A DNA stretch of 5,538 nucleotides, from contig CP070808.1 in the NCBI GenBank assembly GCA_020343715.1, forward strand, positions 1,782,672 through 1,788,209. The letters are read 5' to 3'. Below, piece by piece: positions 1 to 5,516 of this stretch (its first letter is position 1; every line of letters starts with the position of its first letter). A program made the position numbers and the translations under genes. This DNA is from Thermoplasmata archaeon. Its GTDB lineage: Archaea; Thermoplasmatota; DTKX01; GCA-020343715. The notes under the pieces are model-generated. The model had not been told where the DNA came from and searched no databases. It saw only the letters and a list, made by a program, of their open reading frames with translations.

Positions 1-1
1 G

Positions 2-2944
2 GTGACCTTCGACCTCCGGTGGAGGTTCAACGGGACCCCCTTAACCATCGCCGTCCAGACCGATGCAGACAGCGGCTTGGTGGAGCTGGCTAGGATCGAC
101 CCTGACGGACCCTGCGAGGACTGGCTCCACGTCGAGGTCCCCCTTGGTGATTACATCGACTCCATGCCGAGGATCGTGATCTACCCGTCGATATACCCCG
201 AGGACACCTACTTCATCCGTGACCTCAACGTGACCGACGGTGGCAGTCTGCTACCCTACGACATCCCACCCGATACGGACCATTACTACGGGGGATGGTT
301 GGTCGATGGGTTCATCATGTACTCGAACGCCATGTCGTGGAACTGGCGGGATGTCAAGGTGATGGACCTCCAGGGGGCCGTTCGGATCGAGGGTTCGACC
401 GTACGGGTAGCCACCGAGGTCACGAGGACCGGTTACGGAACGGTCGATCGCGAGAACATCTTCAGCAGGTGGCCCGACAAGAACATCTGGGCCTCCGTCC
501 GTGGAATGCACATCGAGCTGGACCACGGTCGCCTCGATGCCAGGGGCTCGGTGTTCGAGCATGCACCAATAATGGCGAACTCCTCCATACTGGACATGAC
601 AGGTTGCCGCTTCGAGTCCGCCTACGACATGGTGACCATGAGCAACTGCTATGGGTCCATCGTTGACAACACGTTCGTCGGGAAGGACCTCCCGGAGGGT
701 ATGGGCCACTGGATCCCAAGCTACCTCAGGCCGATGTGGGCCATAAGCCTCGAGAACAACACGGGAGGGGGCGTGGTCGAGGTCATCGACTGCGAGTTCA
801 ACGACGTGGGGCAGGCCATCGACCTGGCCCGCGCCGTCTACGATATAGAGGACTGCACCTTCCGACGGGTGACGGACATCTGTATCTGGGACCACGCTTC
901 CAGGGGGGCCACCGAATGGGAGGACCTCAGCTCGGCCAACTCCTTCCAATACTGCACTGGGGACCTCTACATGAGGACCGGTACCACGGACCTCGAGTTC
1001 AACGGGACCTCCGTCCAGTATCAGAACGAGACCTTCTTTGACACCGAGGGTACGCCGATAGATAAGCCTGATTACACAGAGACCCGGTGGTCCTACTGGA
1101 GTGGTAAGCAGGCCAGATTGGTACGCATGGACCTTTTGGTCGAGGCGATGGACACCGTCAGGGTGGTGAACCGTACCGACATGTACGTCTGGAGTGAGAA
1201 TCCGTACGATGGCCCCTACACGACGTTGCTGGTCACGATCGATGCTGGTGTCGAGTCGATGTACGTCGACCTCTTCACCTTGTTCGAGGAGCAGGTAGGT
1301 CACCCTTGGGAGGATGTAAGAAGCTGGGCGGACCTCCGCAAGGTCTGGCCCGCGGGGGATGCCCCCGTCGGTACCTACAACCTTTCCATCGTCTTGTACA
1401 CACGTGAGCTCTACATCTACAACATCTCTGTGGACCTTCTCCTCGACAACCAGCTGGTCAGGCACATCGGCGAGGAGGAGTTCTGGATGGAGCTGGCCAC
1501 CGATTCCCGGGCGCAGATAGAACAGACCATGTTCTTCGAGCCGGGCACCCACGACCTCCAGGTGGTGATCAGTGGCTTCAGGGTCCTCAACGGTACCAAC
1601 GTTAGCGATGAGAGAGAGGTCTTCTTGGACCACTCCTTCCACATCATGAGGGCCGCCCCCGAGAACACCTCGGAGGAGATCGTCGAGTTCCTGAAGGAGC
1701 CCGGGGTGGTCCTTGCAGTGGAGGCGGGCACCACCTTCGTCCTTGACGACCTCCAGCCCACCAACAGCTCCCTGTACTACGACCTCCCCTCCTTCAACCT
1801 GACGGGGGGCGAGGGGTCCGGGTTGACCTTCCGTGGTTTCGACAACGAGTCCGCCCTGTTCATGCACATCGTCCTGTTCTCCCATGTGAACCTCTCCTTC
1901 GTCGATACACAGGTCCCCGCCATGTACCTGGCGATGGGGAGTTACTACCTGACTTACCAAGAGCAGGGGGAGGTCGATCCTGAGGCCATCATGGGGGAGA
2001 TCACCTTCTCGAACTGCACGACGAGATGGATGTGGCTCGACATCTGGCAGTATTCCTTGAGCGTATCCGAATGCACGGTCGCCGGAGAGATGGCCTACTT
2101 CTGCGCTGGTAACGGCAGTGTATCCATCTCCAACGTGACAGGCGTCTACACCAGCTGTTACGCTTCTGGCCCGATCTGGTCGTACACCGTCACCGACAGT
2201 CATTTCACCGGTTACAACGCCAGCGGCTTCTACATTCATGCGGATGAGATCCGCACCCTCCGGTTCTCCAACTGCACCTTCGTTGATGCGAGCCTCCACA
2301 TCGACGTGGAGGGTCCGTACAAGGGACCTTGGGAGCTCGACGTGACCGGATGCGAGTTCACTGGCAACGGTTCGTTCCTGTCGATGCTCTGGAGCACCTA
2401 TCACAGGAGCAACTGGGGCGAGAGCCCCGCATCCTACCCCATCCCCTTCGGGAGCGTATCCGGGAACACCTTCTCGGGGACCGATACGGTCGTCGTGCTG
2501 CACCATGCCCTGTACCGGACCACCTTAGGCGACAACACCTTCGCGGACGGGGCGAAGGCATGGGCCTGGTACTGGACCAAGATCAACCCACATCCTGAGA
2601 TATCCACCAGCAACGAGTACACGCTCATCGTCCTGGATGACCCCGACCTGCCGACGGAGTTTCCCGTTCGCAACAACCTCCATCTTCGGGATGAGAACTA
2701 CTTCTACGAGGTGACCGGGGACCTGGGAGGGGACATCGAGCCCCCTCCACTGAGGGTGGTGGTCCAGTGGCGTACCGAGCGGGGGTACCGATTGATGACC
2801 ACGGACTTCGTCGATGTGGACCTCCAAAGGGACGTGAACACGTTCACCTACACCATCTGGCCCGACCTCCAGGGCGTCCTGGCCCTCCACATCGAGGACT
2901 GGCCCTGGGAGAAATTGGAGAGATGGGAGGGTGGACGTTGGTGA
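2..2944 (+). CDS. Large extracellular double beta-helix protein (5'-partial)
   Basis: The reading frame is open from the left edge to a TGA at 2942-2944 and gives about 980 residues. No signal peptide is visible, so the GTG at position 2 is probably internal and the gene starts outside the window. Residues about 120-340 and 600-860 contain recurring [DGN]-[CN]-x-F coil motifs: GCRF at 201, DNTF 222, DCEF 263, DCTF 284, NCTF 757, GCEF 783, GNTF 821 and DNTF 844. Several are spaced 21-26 residues, as in right-handed parallel beta-helix proteins (NosD/Beta_helix type). Residues about 370-550 look like beta-sandwich, with a CARDB-like pattern near 471-525 (an F-x-x-G-T-H-D-L-Q strand). The C-terminal 90 residues are also beta-rich. 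I count 22 N-X-S/T sequons, which fits a secreted, N-glycosylated archaeal protein. No C-terminal membrane anchor or PGF-type sorting signal is seen, so attachment would have to be N-terminal or absent. Substrate and role are unknown; adhesion or surface-layer function is inference. Confidence 0.85.
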   Translation: MTFDLRWRFNGTPLTIAVQTDADSGLVELARIDPDGPCEDWLHVEVPLGDYIDSMPRIVIYPSIYPEDTYFIRDLNVTDGGSLLPYDIPPDTDHYYGGWLVDGFIMYSNAMSWNWRDVKVMDLQGAVRIEGSTVRVATEVTRTGYGTVDRENIFSRWPDKNIWASVRGMHIELDHGRLDARGSVFEHAPIMANSSILDMTGCRFESAYDMVTMSNCYGSIVDNTFVGKDLPEGMGHWIPSYLRPMWAISLENNTGGGVVEVIDCEFNDVGQAIDLARAVYDIEDCTFRRVTDICIWDHASRGATEWEDLSSANSFQYCTGDLYMRTGTTDLEFNGTSVQYQNETFFDTEGTPIDKPDYTETRWSYWSGKQARLVRMDLLVEAMDTVRVVNRTDMYVWSENPYDGPYTTLLVTIDAGVESMYVDLFTLFEEQVGHPWEDVRSWADLRKVWPAGDAPVGTYNLSIVLYTRELYIYNISVDLLLDNQLVRHIGEEEFWMELATDSRAQIEQTMFFEPGTHDLQVVISGFRVLNGTNVSDEREVFLDHSFHIMRAAPENTSEEIVEFLKEPGVVLAVEAGTTFVLDDLQPTNSSLYYDLPSFNLTGGEGSGLTFRGFDNESALFMHIVLFSHVNLSFVDTQVPAMYLAMGSYYLTYQEQGEVDPEAIMGEITFSNCTTRWMWLDIWQYSLSVSECTVAGEMAYFCAGNGSVSISNVTGVYTSCYASGPIWSYTVTDSHFTGYNASGFYIHADEIRTLRFSNCTFVDASLHIDVEGPYKGPWELDVTGCEFTGNGSFLSMLWSTYHRSNWGESPASYPIPFGSVSGNTFSGTDTVVVLHHALYRTTLGDNTFADGAKAWAWYWTKINPHPEISTSNEYTLIVLDDPDLPTEFPVRNNLHLRDENYFYEVTGDLGGDIEPPPLRVVVQWRTERGYRLMTTDFVDVDLQRDVNTFTYTIWPDLQGVLALHIEDWPWEKLERWEGGRW

Positions 2945-2947
2945 GCC

Positions 2948-4024
2948 CTATCTGAGGTGGCCTCGGACCGCCATGATGACGGTCTCGATGTCCTGGCTGC
3001 TGAGCCCAGGGTGCACGGGGAGGGACAGCACCTCGGCAGACATCCGCTTCGCCACTATCGGCTCCTCTGGCACACGGACCTTGCCCTCCAGTATCGGCAC
3101 CTCGTTCAGGGGGTGGGGGTAGTAGACCCCGGAGCCGATCTCGTTGTGCTTGAGATGGTCCCAAAGGCCGTCCCTGTCGGTGGTCCTCACGGTGTACTGG
3201 TGGTACACGTGCTCTGCCCACGGGGCCTCCGTTGGCGTCATGACCACGTCCTCCAACCCCTCGTTGAGCAGGGAGGCGTTCATCCGGCGGGCCATGTTGT
3301 GGCCATCCAGCTTTCCCAGCTGGACCAGCCCGATGGCCGCCTCGATGTCCGTCATCCTGGAGTTGTAACCGAACATCTGGTACTGGTAGGGTCCCGAGAG
3401 GCCATGCTGGCGGAGCAGCCGGAGCCTCTCGGCCAGCACCGGGTCCGACGTGGTCACGGCACCCCCCTCTCCGGTGGTCATGTTCTTCGTGGGGTAGAAT
3501 GAGAAGGTGCCAACCTCGCCCACCGAGCCCACCCGGTTCGTCCGGTAACGGGCGCCGTGGGCCTGGCAGGCGTCCTCCACCAGGGACAGGTCGTTATCCT
3601 CGCAAAGGTCCACCAGAGGGCCCAGATCGGCGGGATGACCGTAGAGGTGCACTGGCATGACCGCCTTGGTCTTGTGGCCGATCGCCTCGGTCGCCTTGAC
3701 CGGGTCCATGCAGAACGTCTCCTCCTCTACGTCCACGATCACCGGGGTGGCGCCGGTCATCATCACCGCGGTGGCGGTGGCCACGAAGGTGAAGGCGGGC
3801 ACGATGACCTCGGAGTTGGGGCCCACACCCAGGGCCAGCAGGCCCAGCCTGATGGCCTCGGTCCCAGAGGCCACGGCGATGGCGTGGGTCGAACCTATGT
3901 ACTCGGCGAAGGTCTCCTCGAAGGCGGCCACCTTGGGGCCCTGGGCCAGCATGCCAGAGGCCATGACCTCCTCCACGGCTGCCCTCTCCTCGGGGCCGAG
4001 GAGGGGCTTGGATATGGGGATCAT
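2948..4024 (-). CDS. DegT/DnrJ/EryC1/StrS-family PLP-dependent sugar aminotransferase
   Basis: This complete 358-residue protein has the usual length and motif order of the family, which transfers an amino group (usually from glutamate) to a nucleotide-linked keto-sugar in the cytoplasm. Visible motifs are the phosphate-binding SGTEA at residues 53-57, the PAFTFVAT segment at 76-83, Asp151 in EDACQAHGA (pyridine-nitrogen contact), and Lys180 in FSFYPTKN followed by TTGEGGA, the expected Schiff-base lysine. GYNSRMTDIEAA lies at 219-230, VYYPHPLN at 300-307 and SLPVHPG at 334-340. The last two resemble the WbpE/WlbB-like branch that makes 3-amino sugars, but perosamine or other amino-sugar synthases share much of this, so no symbol is given. 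The ATG at 4022-4024 fits the family N-terminus (IPISKPLLGPEE); a weak GAGGG lies 3 nt upstream. The gene faces the beta-helix gene tail to tail. A role in making sugars for surface glycans is inference from the family and the sequon-rich neighbour. Confidence 0.95.
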   Translation of the reverse strand: MIPISKPLLGPEERAAVEEVMASGMLAQGPKVAAFEETFAEYIGSTHAIAVASGTEAIRLGLLALGVGPNSEVIVPAFTFVATATAVMMTGATPVIVDVEEETFCMDPVKATEAIGHKTKAVMPVHLYGHPADLGPLVDLCEDNDLSLVEDACQAHGARYRTNRVGSVGEVGTFSFYPTKNMTTGEGGAVTTSDPVLAERLRLLRQHGLSGPYQYQMFGYNSRMTDIEAAIGLVQLGKLDGHNMARRMNASLLNEGLEDVVMTPTEAPWAEHVYHQYTVRTTDRDGLWDHLKHNEIGSGVYYPHPLNEVPILEGKVRVPEEPIVAKRMSAEVLSLPVHPGLSSQDIETVIMAVRGHLR

Positions 4025-4104
4025 CGGCCCTCAATGCATCTTGGGGGGTAAGGCCTTTCCCCTTTAATTCTCAAGACCCATATTTCCACATCCCATTCCG
4101 ATTC

Positions 4105-4130
4105 TCTGATTTTCCGAATTTGTAATCAGA
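4105..4130. promoter_or_regulatory. Inverted repeat, operator candidate
   Basis: TCTGATT (4105-4111) and AATCAGA (4124-4130) are perfect reverse complements separated by 12 bases. The dyad lies just upstream of the BRE/TATA of the plus-strand promoter and in the 5' region of the divergent aminotransferase. A centre-to-centre spacing of about 19 bp, close to two helical turns, suits a dimeric archaeal regulator. No known regulator consensus was recognised, so binding is inference. Confidence 0.4.
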
Positions 4131-4133
4131 AGC

Positions 4134-4149
4134 GCGAACCTTAAATATG
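4134..4149 (+). promoter_or_regulatory. Archaeal BRE and TATA box (plus strand)
   Basis: A purine-rich GCGAA (4134-4138), in the BRE position, is followed by TTAAATATG (4141-4149). Archaeal initiation usually falls about 25-30 bases downstream of the TATA centre, so transcription should begin near 4168-4173, directly at the small ATG at 4173 and well upstream of the TNG gene start at 4328. The core (CCTTAAATATGG) also reads as A/T-rich on the other strand, so weak bidirectional use cannot be excluded. Confidence 0.6.
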
Positions 4150-4172
4150 GCATCCCGATATGATTTGACTGG

Positions 4173-4208
4173 ATGAGGAATGCGCTAGGGACCCCCCTTG
4201 TCTATTAG
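4173..4208 (+). other. Possible 11-codon leader peptide (uORF)
   Basis: ATG at 4173 opens a frame of eleven sense codons (MRNALGTPLVY) ending at TAG 4206-4208. The ATG lies about 28 bases after the centre of the TATA box, the spacing expected for a leaderless archaeal transcript, so a ribosome could start here directly. The stop codon falls in the loop of the hairpin at 4187-4219, which makes translation-dependent folding conceivable. It could also be a chance frame, or the remains of an original gene start now separated from the TNG frame. No similarity to known leader peptides was recognised. Confidence 0.25.
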
Positions 4209-4219
4209 GTAGGGTCCCT
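4187..4219 (+). ncRNA. Leader hairpin 1, putative structured RNA element
   Basis: AGGGACCC (4187-4194) pairs perfectly with GGGTCCCT (4212-4219), giving an 8-bp stem with a 17-nt loop. It lies 15-20 bases after the predicted transcription start. It is not followed by a clear U-run, so a simple terminator is unlikely. Fourteen of the 17 loop bases recur at 5421-5434 and are therefore complementary to the mRNA of the minus-strand gene there. Confidence 0.45.
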
Positions 4220-4230
4220 TTGCCAAAACC

Positions 4231-4266
4231 GCTCTCCCTCGCACCTAACCCCAAGGGGAGATGAGC
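4231..4266 (+). ncRNA. Leader hairpin 2, putative structured RNA element
   Basis: TCTCCC (4233-4238) can pair with GGGAGA (4256-4261), and the flanking GC (4231-4232) with GC (4265-4266) across a 3-nt bulge. The apical part also contains CCCCAAGGGG (4249-4258), which offers a competing pairing. Together with hairpin 1 it makes a folded leader of about 80 bases upstream of the TNG gene. No known riboswitch or snoRNA box set was recognised. Confidence 0.3.
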
Positions 4267-4327
4267 CCTGACCACCCCCGCCCCCAAGCCCCGGAAGGAC
4301 CGAGACGTCAGCTCAAGCCATAGGGGG

Positions 4328-4885
4328 ATGGAGAACGGTCCGGGTCTCGTTCAAACAGGTGCCCACACGAACAGGTTGGCGGAGCCCATCGTGAGGATGG
4401 AGCCCGCGATCCACAAGCCCAGGAAGTTGCGGGTGGTCGTGGCCGTCGGCGCACCCGATGACAGGGTCGCCAGCAGGGGCTCGGGACTGACCAGGGGCCC
4501 GAAGGAGAGGGTCAGGAAGTCGTTCACCACCGGAAGGACCCATCGGAACGGTCGGGGCCTCACCTCTGGCTGGGGGATGGTCAACGGCACCGGAATGGTG
4601 AGGGAGGCCGAGTTCCACTACTCCGTGGGCCGCTTCAACGGATCCTGCGTGACCTACCGGAGCGCCGCCCTGGGCTCTAGGGACGGGATGACCAACGGCA
4701 CTGGCCTGACCGAGGCCAGAGGCCTGGCGGATGACGGTGGGCTGACCAACGGTTGCGGCCTGACCCATGGAGAGGGCATGACCAACGGATGTGGGCTGGT
4801 GCAGCCCATCGACCCCAATCCACCCGCCCCTTACCAGCGGCCAGTCGTCCGCAGGAGGGGCATGCGCGCCATACTCGGGATCTGA
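4328..4885 (+). CDS. TNG-hexad repeat protein 1, unknown function
   Basis: The frame encodes 185 residues with a hexapeptide repeat of consensus G-[LM]-T-N-G-x. Three hexads lie at residues 77-94 (including GMVNGT). Seven run without a break at 120-161 (for example GMTNGT, GLTNGC, GMTNGC). The first residues (MENGPGLVQTG) also fit the pattern. A Lys/Arg-rich, repeat-poor segment lies at about 23-75. The tail has a Pro-rich stretch, then VVRRRG, and ends without a membrane helix. I recall Gly-Leu-Thr-Asn-Gly repeat proteins from Thermoplasmata-like archaea, but their function is unknown to me. The start is uncertain: no proper ribosome site precedes ATG 4328, and the frame stays open back to a TGA at 4262 without ATG, GTG or TTG. 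A true start further upstream, interrupted by a one-base shift near 4261-4268, is possible. Transcription probably comes from the TATA box at 4141. The strict hexad period supports real coding. Confidence 0.7.
   Translation: MENGPGLVQTGAHTNRLAEPIVRMEPAIHKPRKLRVVVAVGAPDDRVASRGSGLTRGPKERVRKSFTTGRTHRNGRGLTSGWGMVNGTGMVREAEFHYSVGRFNGSCVTYRSAALGSRDGMTNGTGLTEARGLADDGGLTNGCGLTHGEGMTNGCGLVQPIDPNPPAPYQRPVVRRRGMRAILGI
4556..4609 (+). repeat. Hexapeptide-coding repeat, three units
   Basis: Three 18-base units encode GLTSGW, GMVNGT and GMVREA. The second unit keeps the full G-M-x-N-G-T core, while the third retains only G-M at the front. They are in the same codon frame as the longer block at 4685-4810. 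Confidence 0.6.
4685..4810 (+). repeat. Hexapeptide-coding repeat, seven units
   Basis: Seven consecutive 18-base units each begin with a Gly codon followed by Leu or Met. Units 1, 4 and 6 (4685, 4739, 4775) carry the full ACC-AAC-GG core encoding T-N-G. The others have drifted in the last four positions but keep G-[LM]. The periodicity is exact, with no indel within the block. Two units end in Cys (residues 143 and 155). Confidence 0.75.
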
Positions 4886-4905
4886 GGTTCTCCCACTTGG
4901 AACCT
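4885..4905 (+). terminator. Short hairpin between the two TNG genes
   Basis: AGGTTC (4885-4890) and GAACCT (4900-4905) form a perfect 6-bp stem with a 9-nt loop, starting on the last base of the TNG gene 1 stop codon and ending about 5 bases before the BRE of the next promoter. It lacks the U-run common in archaeal termination, so it may instead be an operator for the downstream promoter. The position suggests it insulates or controls the boundary between the two genes. Confidence 0.3.
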
Positions 4906-4909
4906 AAGT

Positions 4910-4924
4910 CGTGAATTATATAAA
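4910..4924 (+). promoter_or_regulatory. Strong archaeal BRE and TATA box
   Basis: CGTGAA (4910-4915) followed by TTATATAAA (4916-4924) is a near-ideal archaeal core promoter in otherwise GC-rich DNA. Initiation is expected near 4945-4948. This makes the GTG at 4911, which lies inside the promoter, an unlikely start for the following gene and shows that TNG gene 2 can be transcribed independently of gene 1. Confidence 0.7.
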
Positions 4925-4964
4925 CCAGCGGACTTTCTATTCCATCCGTAGAAGGGATGCGTTC

Positions 4965-5228
4965 TTGACCGAAAGGACCGGTGACCTACCCAGGAGACGC
5001 CCTGTCCGGGGGAGCATGTTCAGCCGTGAGGGGTTGACCAACGGCGAGGTCGCCATGGAGGGTCTTGACGTAGGCGCAGGCCTGATAAACGGCCTTGCCG
5101 CCTCAGGTCGGTCGCAGAGGGGAACGAGGGCTCCGCTGCTACGCAGGTCGAAAAGAAAAAGGAGGGCCGCCCGCGAGGCGCTGGAGCGCAAGGCCAACGC
5201 GCCCCTGCCCGGCACGGACGGCGATTGA
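4965..5228 (+). CDS. TNG-hexad protein 2, short basic protein of unknown function
   Basis: The frame ends at TGA 5226-5228. It contains GLTNGE (5031-5048) and two adjacent hexads, GLDVGA and GLINGL (5061-5096), the same G-L-x-x-G-x pattern as the protein just upstream. A very basic segment then follows (LLRRSKRKRRAAREALERK) and a short Pro/Gly/Asp tail. There is no signal peptide or membrane helix. The basic part could bind nucleic acid or acidic lipid, but this is a guess. The open frame extends back to GTG 4911, but that lies in the TATA box. TTG 4965, with GAAGGG 8 nt upstream, is chosen (87 residues); ATG 5016 (70 residues) is the main alternative. It probably forms a paralogous pair with the gene at 4328. 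The start is the least certain part, and the repeat signature is the main reason to accept the gene. Confidence 0.55.
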   Translation: MTERTGDLPRRRPVRGSMFSREGLTNGEVAMEGLDVGAGLINGLAASGRSQRGTRAPLLRRSKRKRRAAREALERKANAPLPGTDGD

Positions 5229-5239
5229 GACCATCAGGC

Positions 5240-5503
5240 CTACTTCATGATCTTCTGGATCTTCTCCTCGATCGTGCCGTCGACCTTTGGGTCGATCTTG
5301 GCCAGGTAGTTCTTCTGCCTGACGACACGGGTCCACTCGGCGTTGCCCTTCTTGCTCGGCTGGCGCAGCAGCACCGTTCCGGTGCCGTCGGGGAACTTGA
5401 GCAGAATGACGGATTGACCATTGTCTATTAGGTACTCCCGGGCCTCTATGGCCTTGATGAACTCTTGCTTGAGCTTCTTCGGTTCTCTTTTCTTCCGGGG
5501 CAT
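5240..5503 (-). CDS. Small basic conserved-looking protein of unknown function
   Basis: The 87-residue product starts MPRKKREPKKLKQEF and ends KIQKIMK at a TAG (5240-5242). The ATG at 5501-5503 is preceded by GAGGTG with a 6-nt spacer, a strong archaeal ribosome-binding site, and is preferred over the in-frame ATG at 5525-5527, which would add eight residues and place that site inside the coding region. The N-terminus is Lys/Arg-rich and probably helical. The middle (SVILLKFPDGTGTVLLRQP) reads as two beta strands joined by a D-G-T-G turn, followed by a charged region and a C-terminal helix. I do not recognise the family. The charge and size would suit a nucleic-acid-binding or ribosome-associated protein, which is inference only. 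It converges on TNG gene 2 with 11 bp between stop codons. Confidence 0.75.
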   Translation of the reverse strand: MPRKKREPKKLKQEFIKAIEAREYLIDNGQSVILLKFPDGTGTVLLRQPSKKGNAEWTRVVRQKNYLAKIDPKVDGTIEEKIQKIMK

Positions 5504-5509
5504 TGGCAA

Positions 5510-5516
5510 CACCTCT
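5510..5516 (-). promoter_or_regulatory. Ribosome-binding site deciding the start at 5503
   Basis: Read on the minus strand, AGAGGTG ends 6 nt before the ATG at 5501-5503 and matches six consecutive bases (GAGGTG) of the archaeal GGAGGTG consensus. A weak TATA-like TAAAAAGA lies at the window edge (5531-5538), so the upstream promoter cannot be judged. Confidence 0.6.

Larger units (their letters stand above)
4025..4327. other. Divergent intergenic and leader region, no confident gene
   Basis: These 303 bases separate the minus-strand aminotransferase from the plus-strand TNG gene. The left half (about 4060-4165) is clearly more A/T-rich than its surroundings and holds promoter-like elements. 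On the minus strand, possible but weak TATA elements for the aminotransferase are AATTAAAG (near 4063-4070) and GAAATATG (near 4079-4086). The right half (4170-4327) is GC-rich, contains two hairpins and a tiny open frame, and has no second TATA box close to the ATG at 4328. I see no tRNA cloverleaf, CRISPR repeat or insertion sequence here. Confidence 0.7.

Noticed and set aside
251..2506. Long open frame of 751 codons on the minus strand
   Set aside because: It lies entirely antisense to the beta-helix gene. The plus frame shows repeated coil motifs and sequons, while the minus product is Val/Gly/His/Asp-rich without any recognisable domain, as expected from a GC-rich shadow frame.
3557..4051. 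Plus-strand frames opposite the aminotransferase
   Set aside because: They are His/Gly/Arg-rich shadows of a gene whose minus-strand product has every expected family motif.
4187..4220. Relic of a duplicated copy of the 5240-5503 gene, since the minus strand here also reads YLID
   Set aside because: Similarity stops at the 14 shared bases; flanking residues do not align, so a gene relic is not supported.
4170..4327. tRNA, box C/D RNA or CRISPR repeat in the leader region
   Set aside because: No cloverleaf or CCA-end pattern, no properly spaced C and D boxes, and no repeated unit with spacers could be found.
4313..4768. Minus-strand frame of 151 codons opposite TNG gene 1
   Set aside because: Its apparent G-Q-A/V-G-H repetition is the antisense image of the hexad repeat; it has no ribosome site or promoter and no sensible domain.
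4911..4964. GTG at 4911 as start of TNG gene 2
   Set aside because: The GTG and next codons are the BRE and TATA box, so the transcript should begin downstream of it; no ribosome site precedes it.
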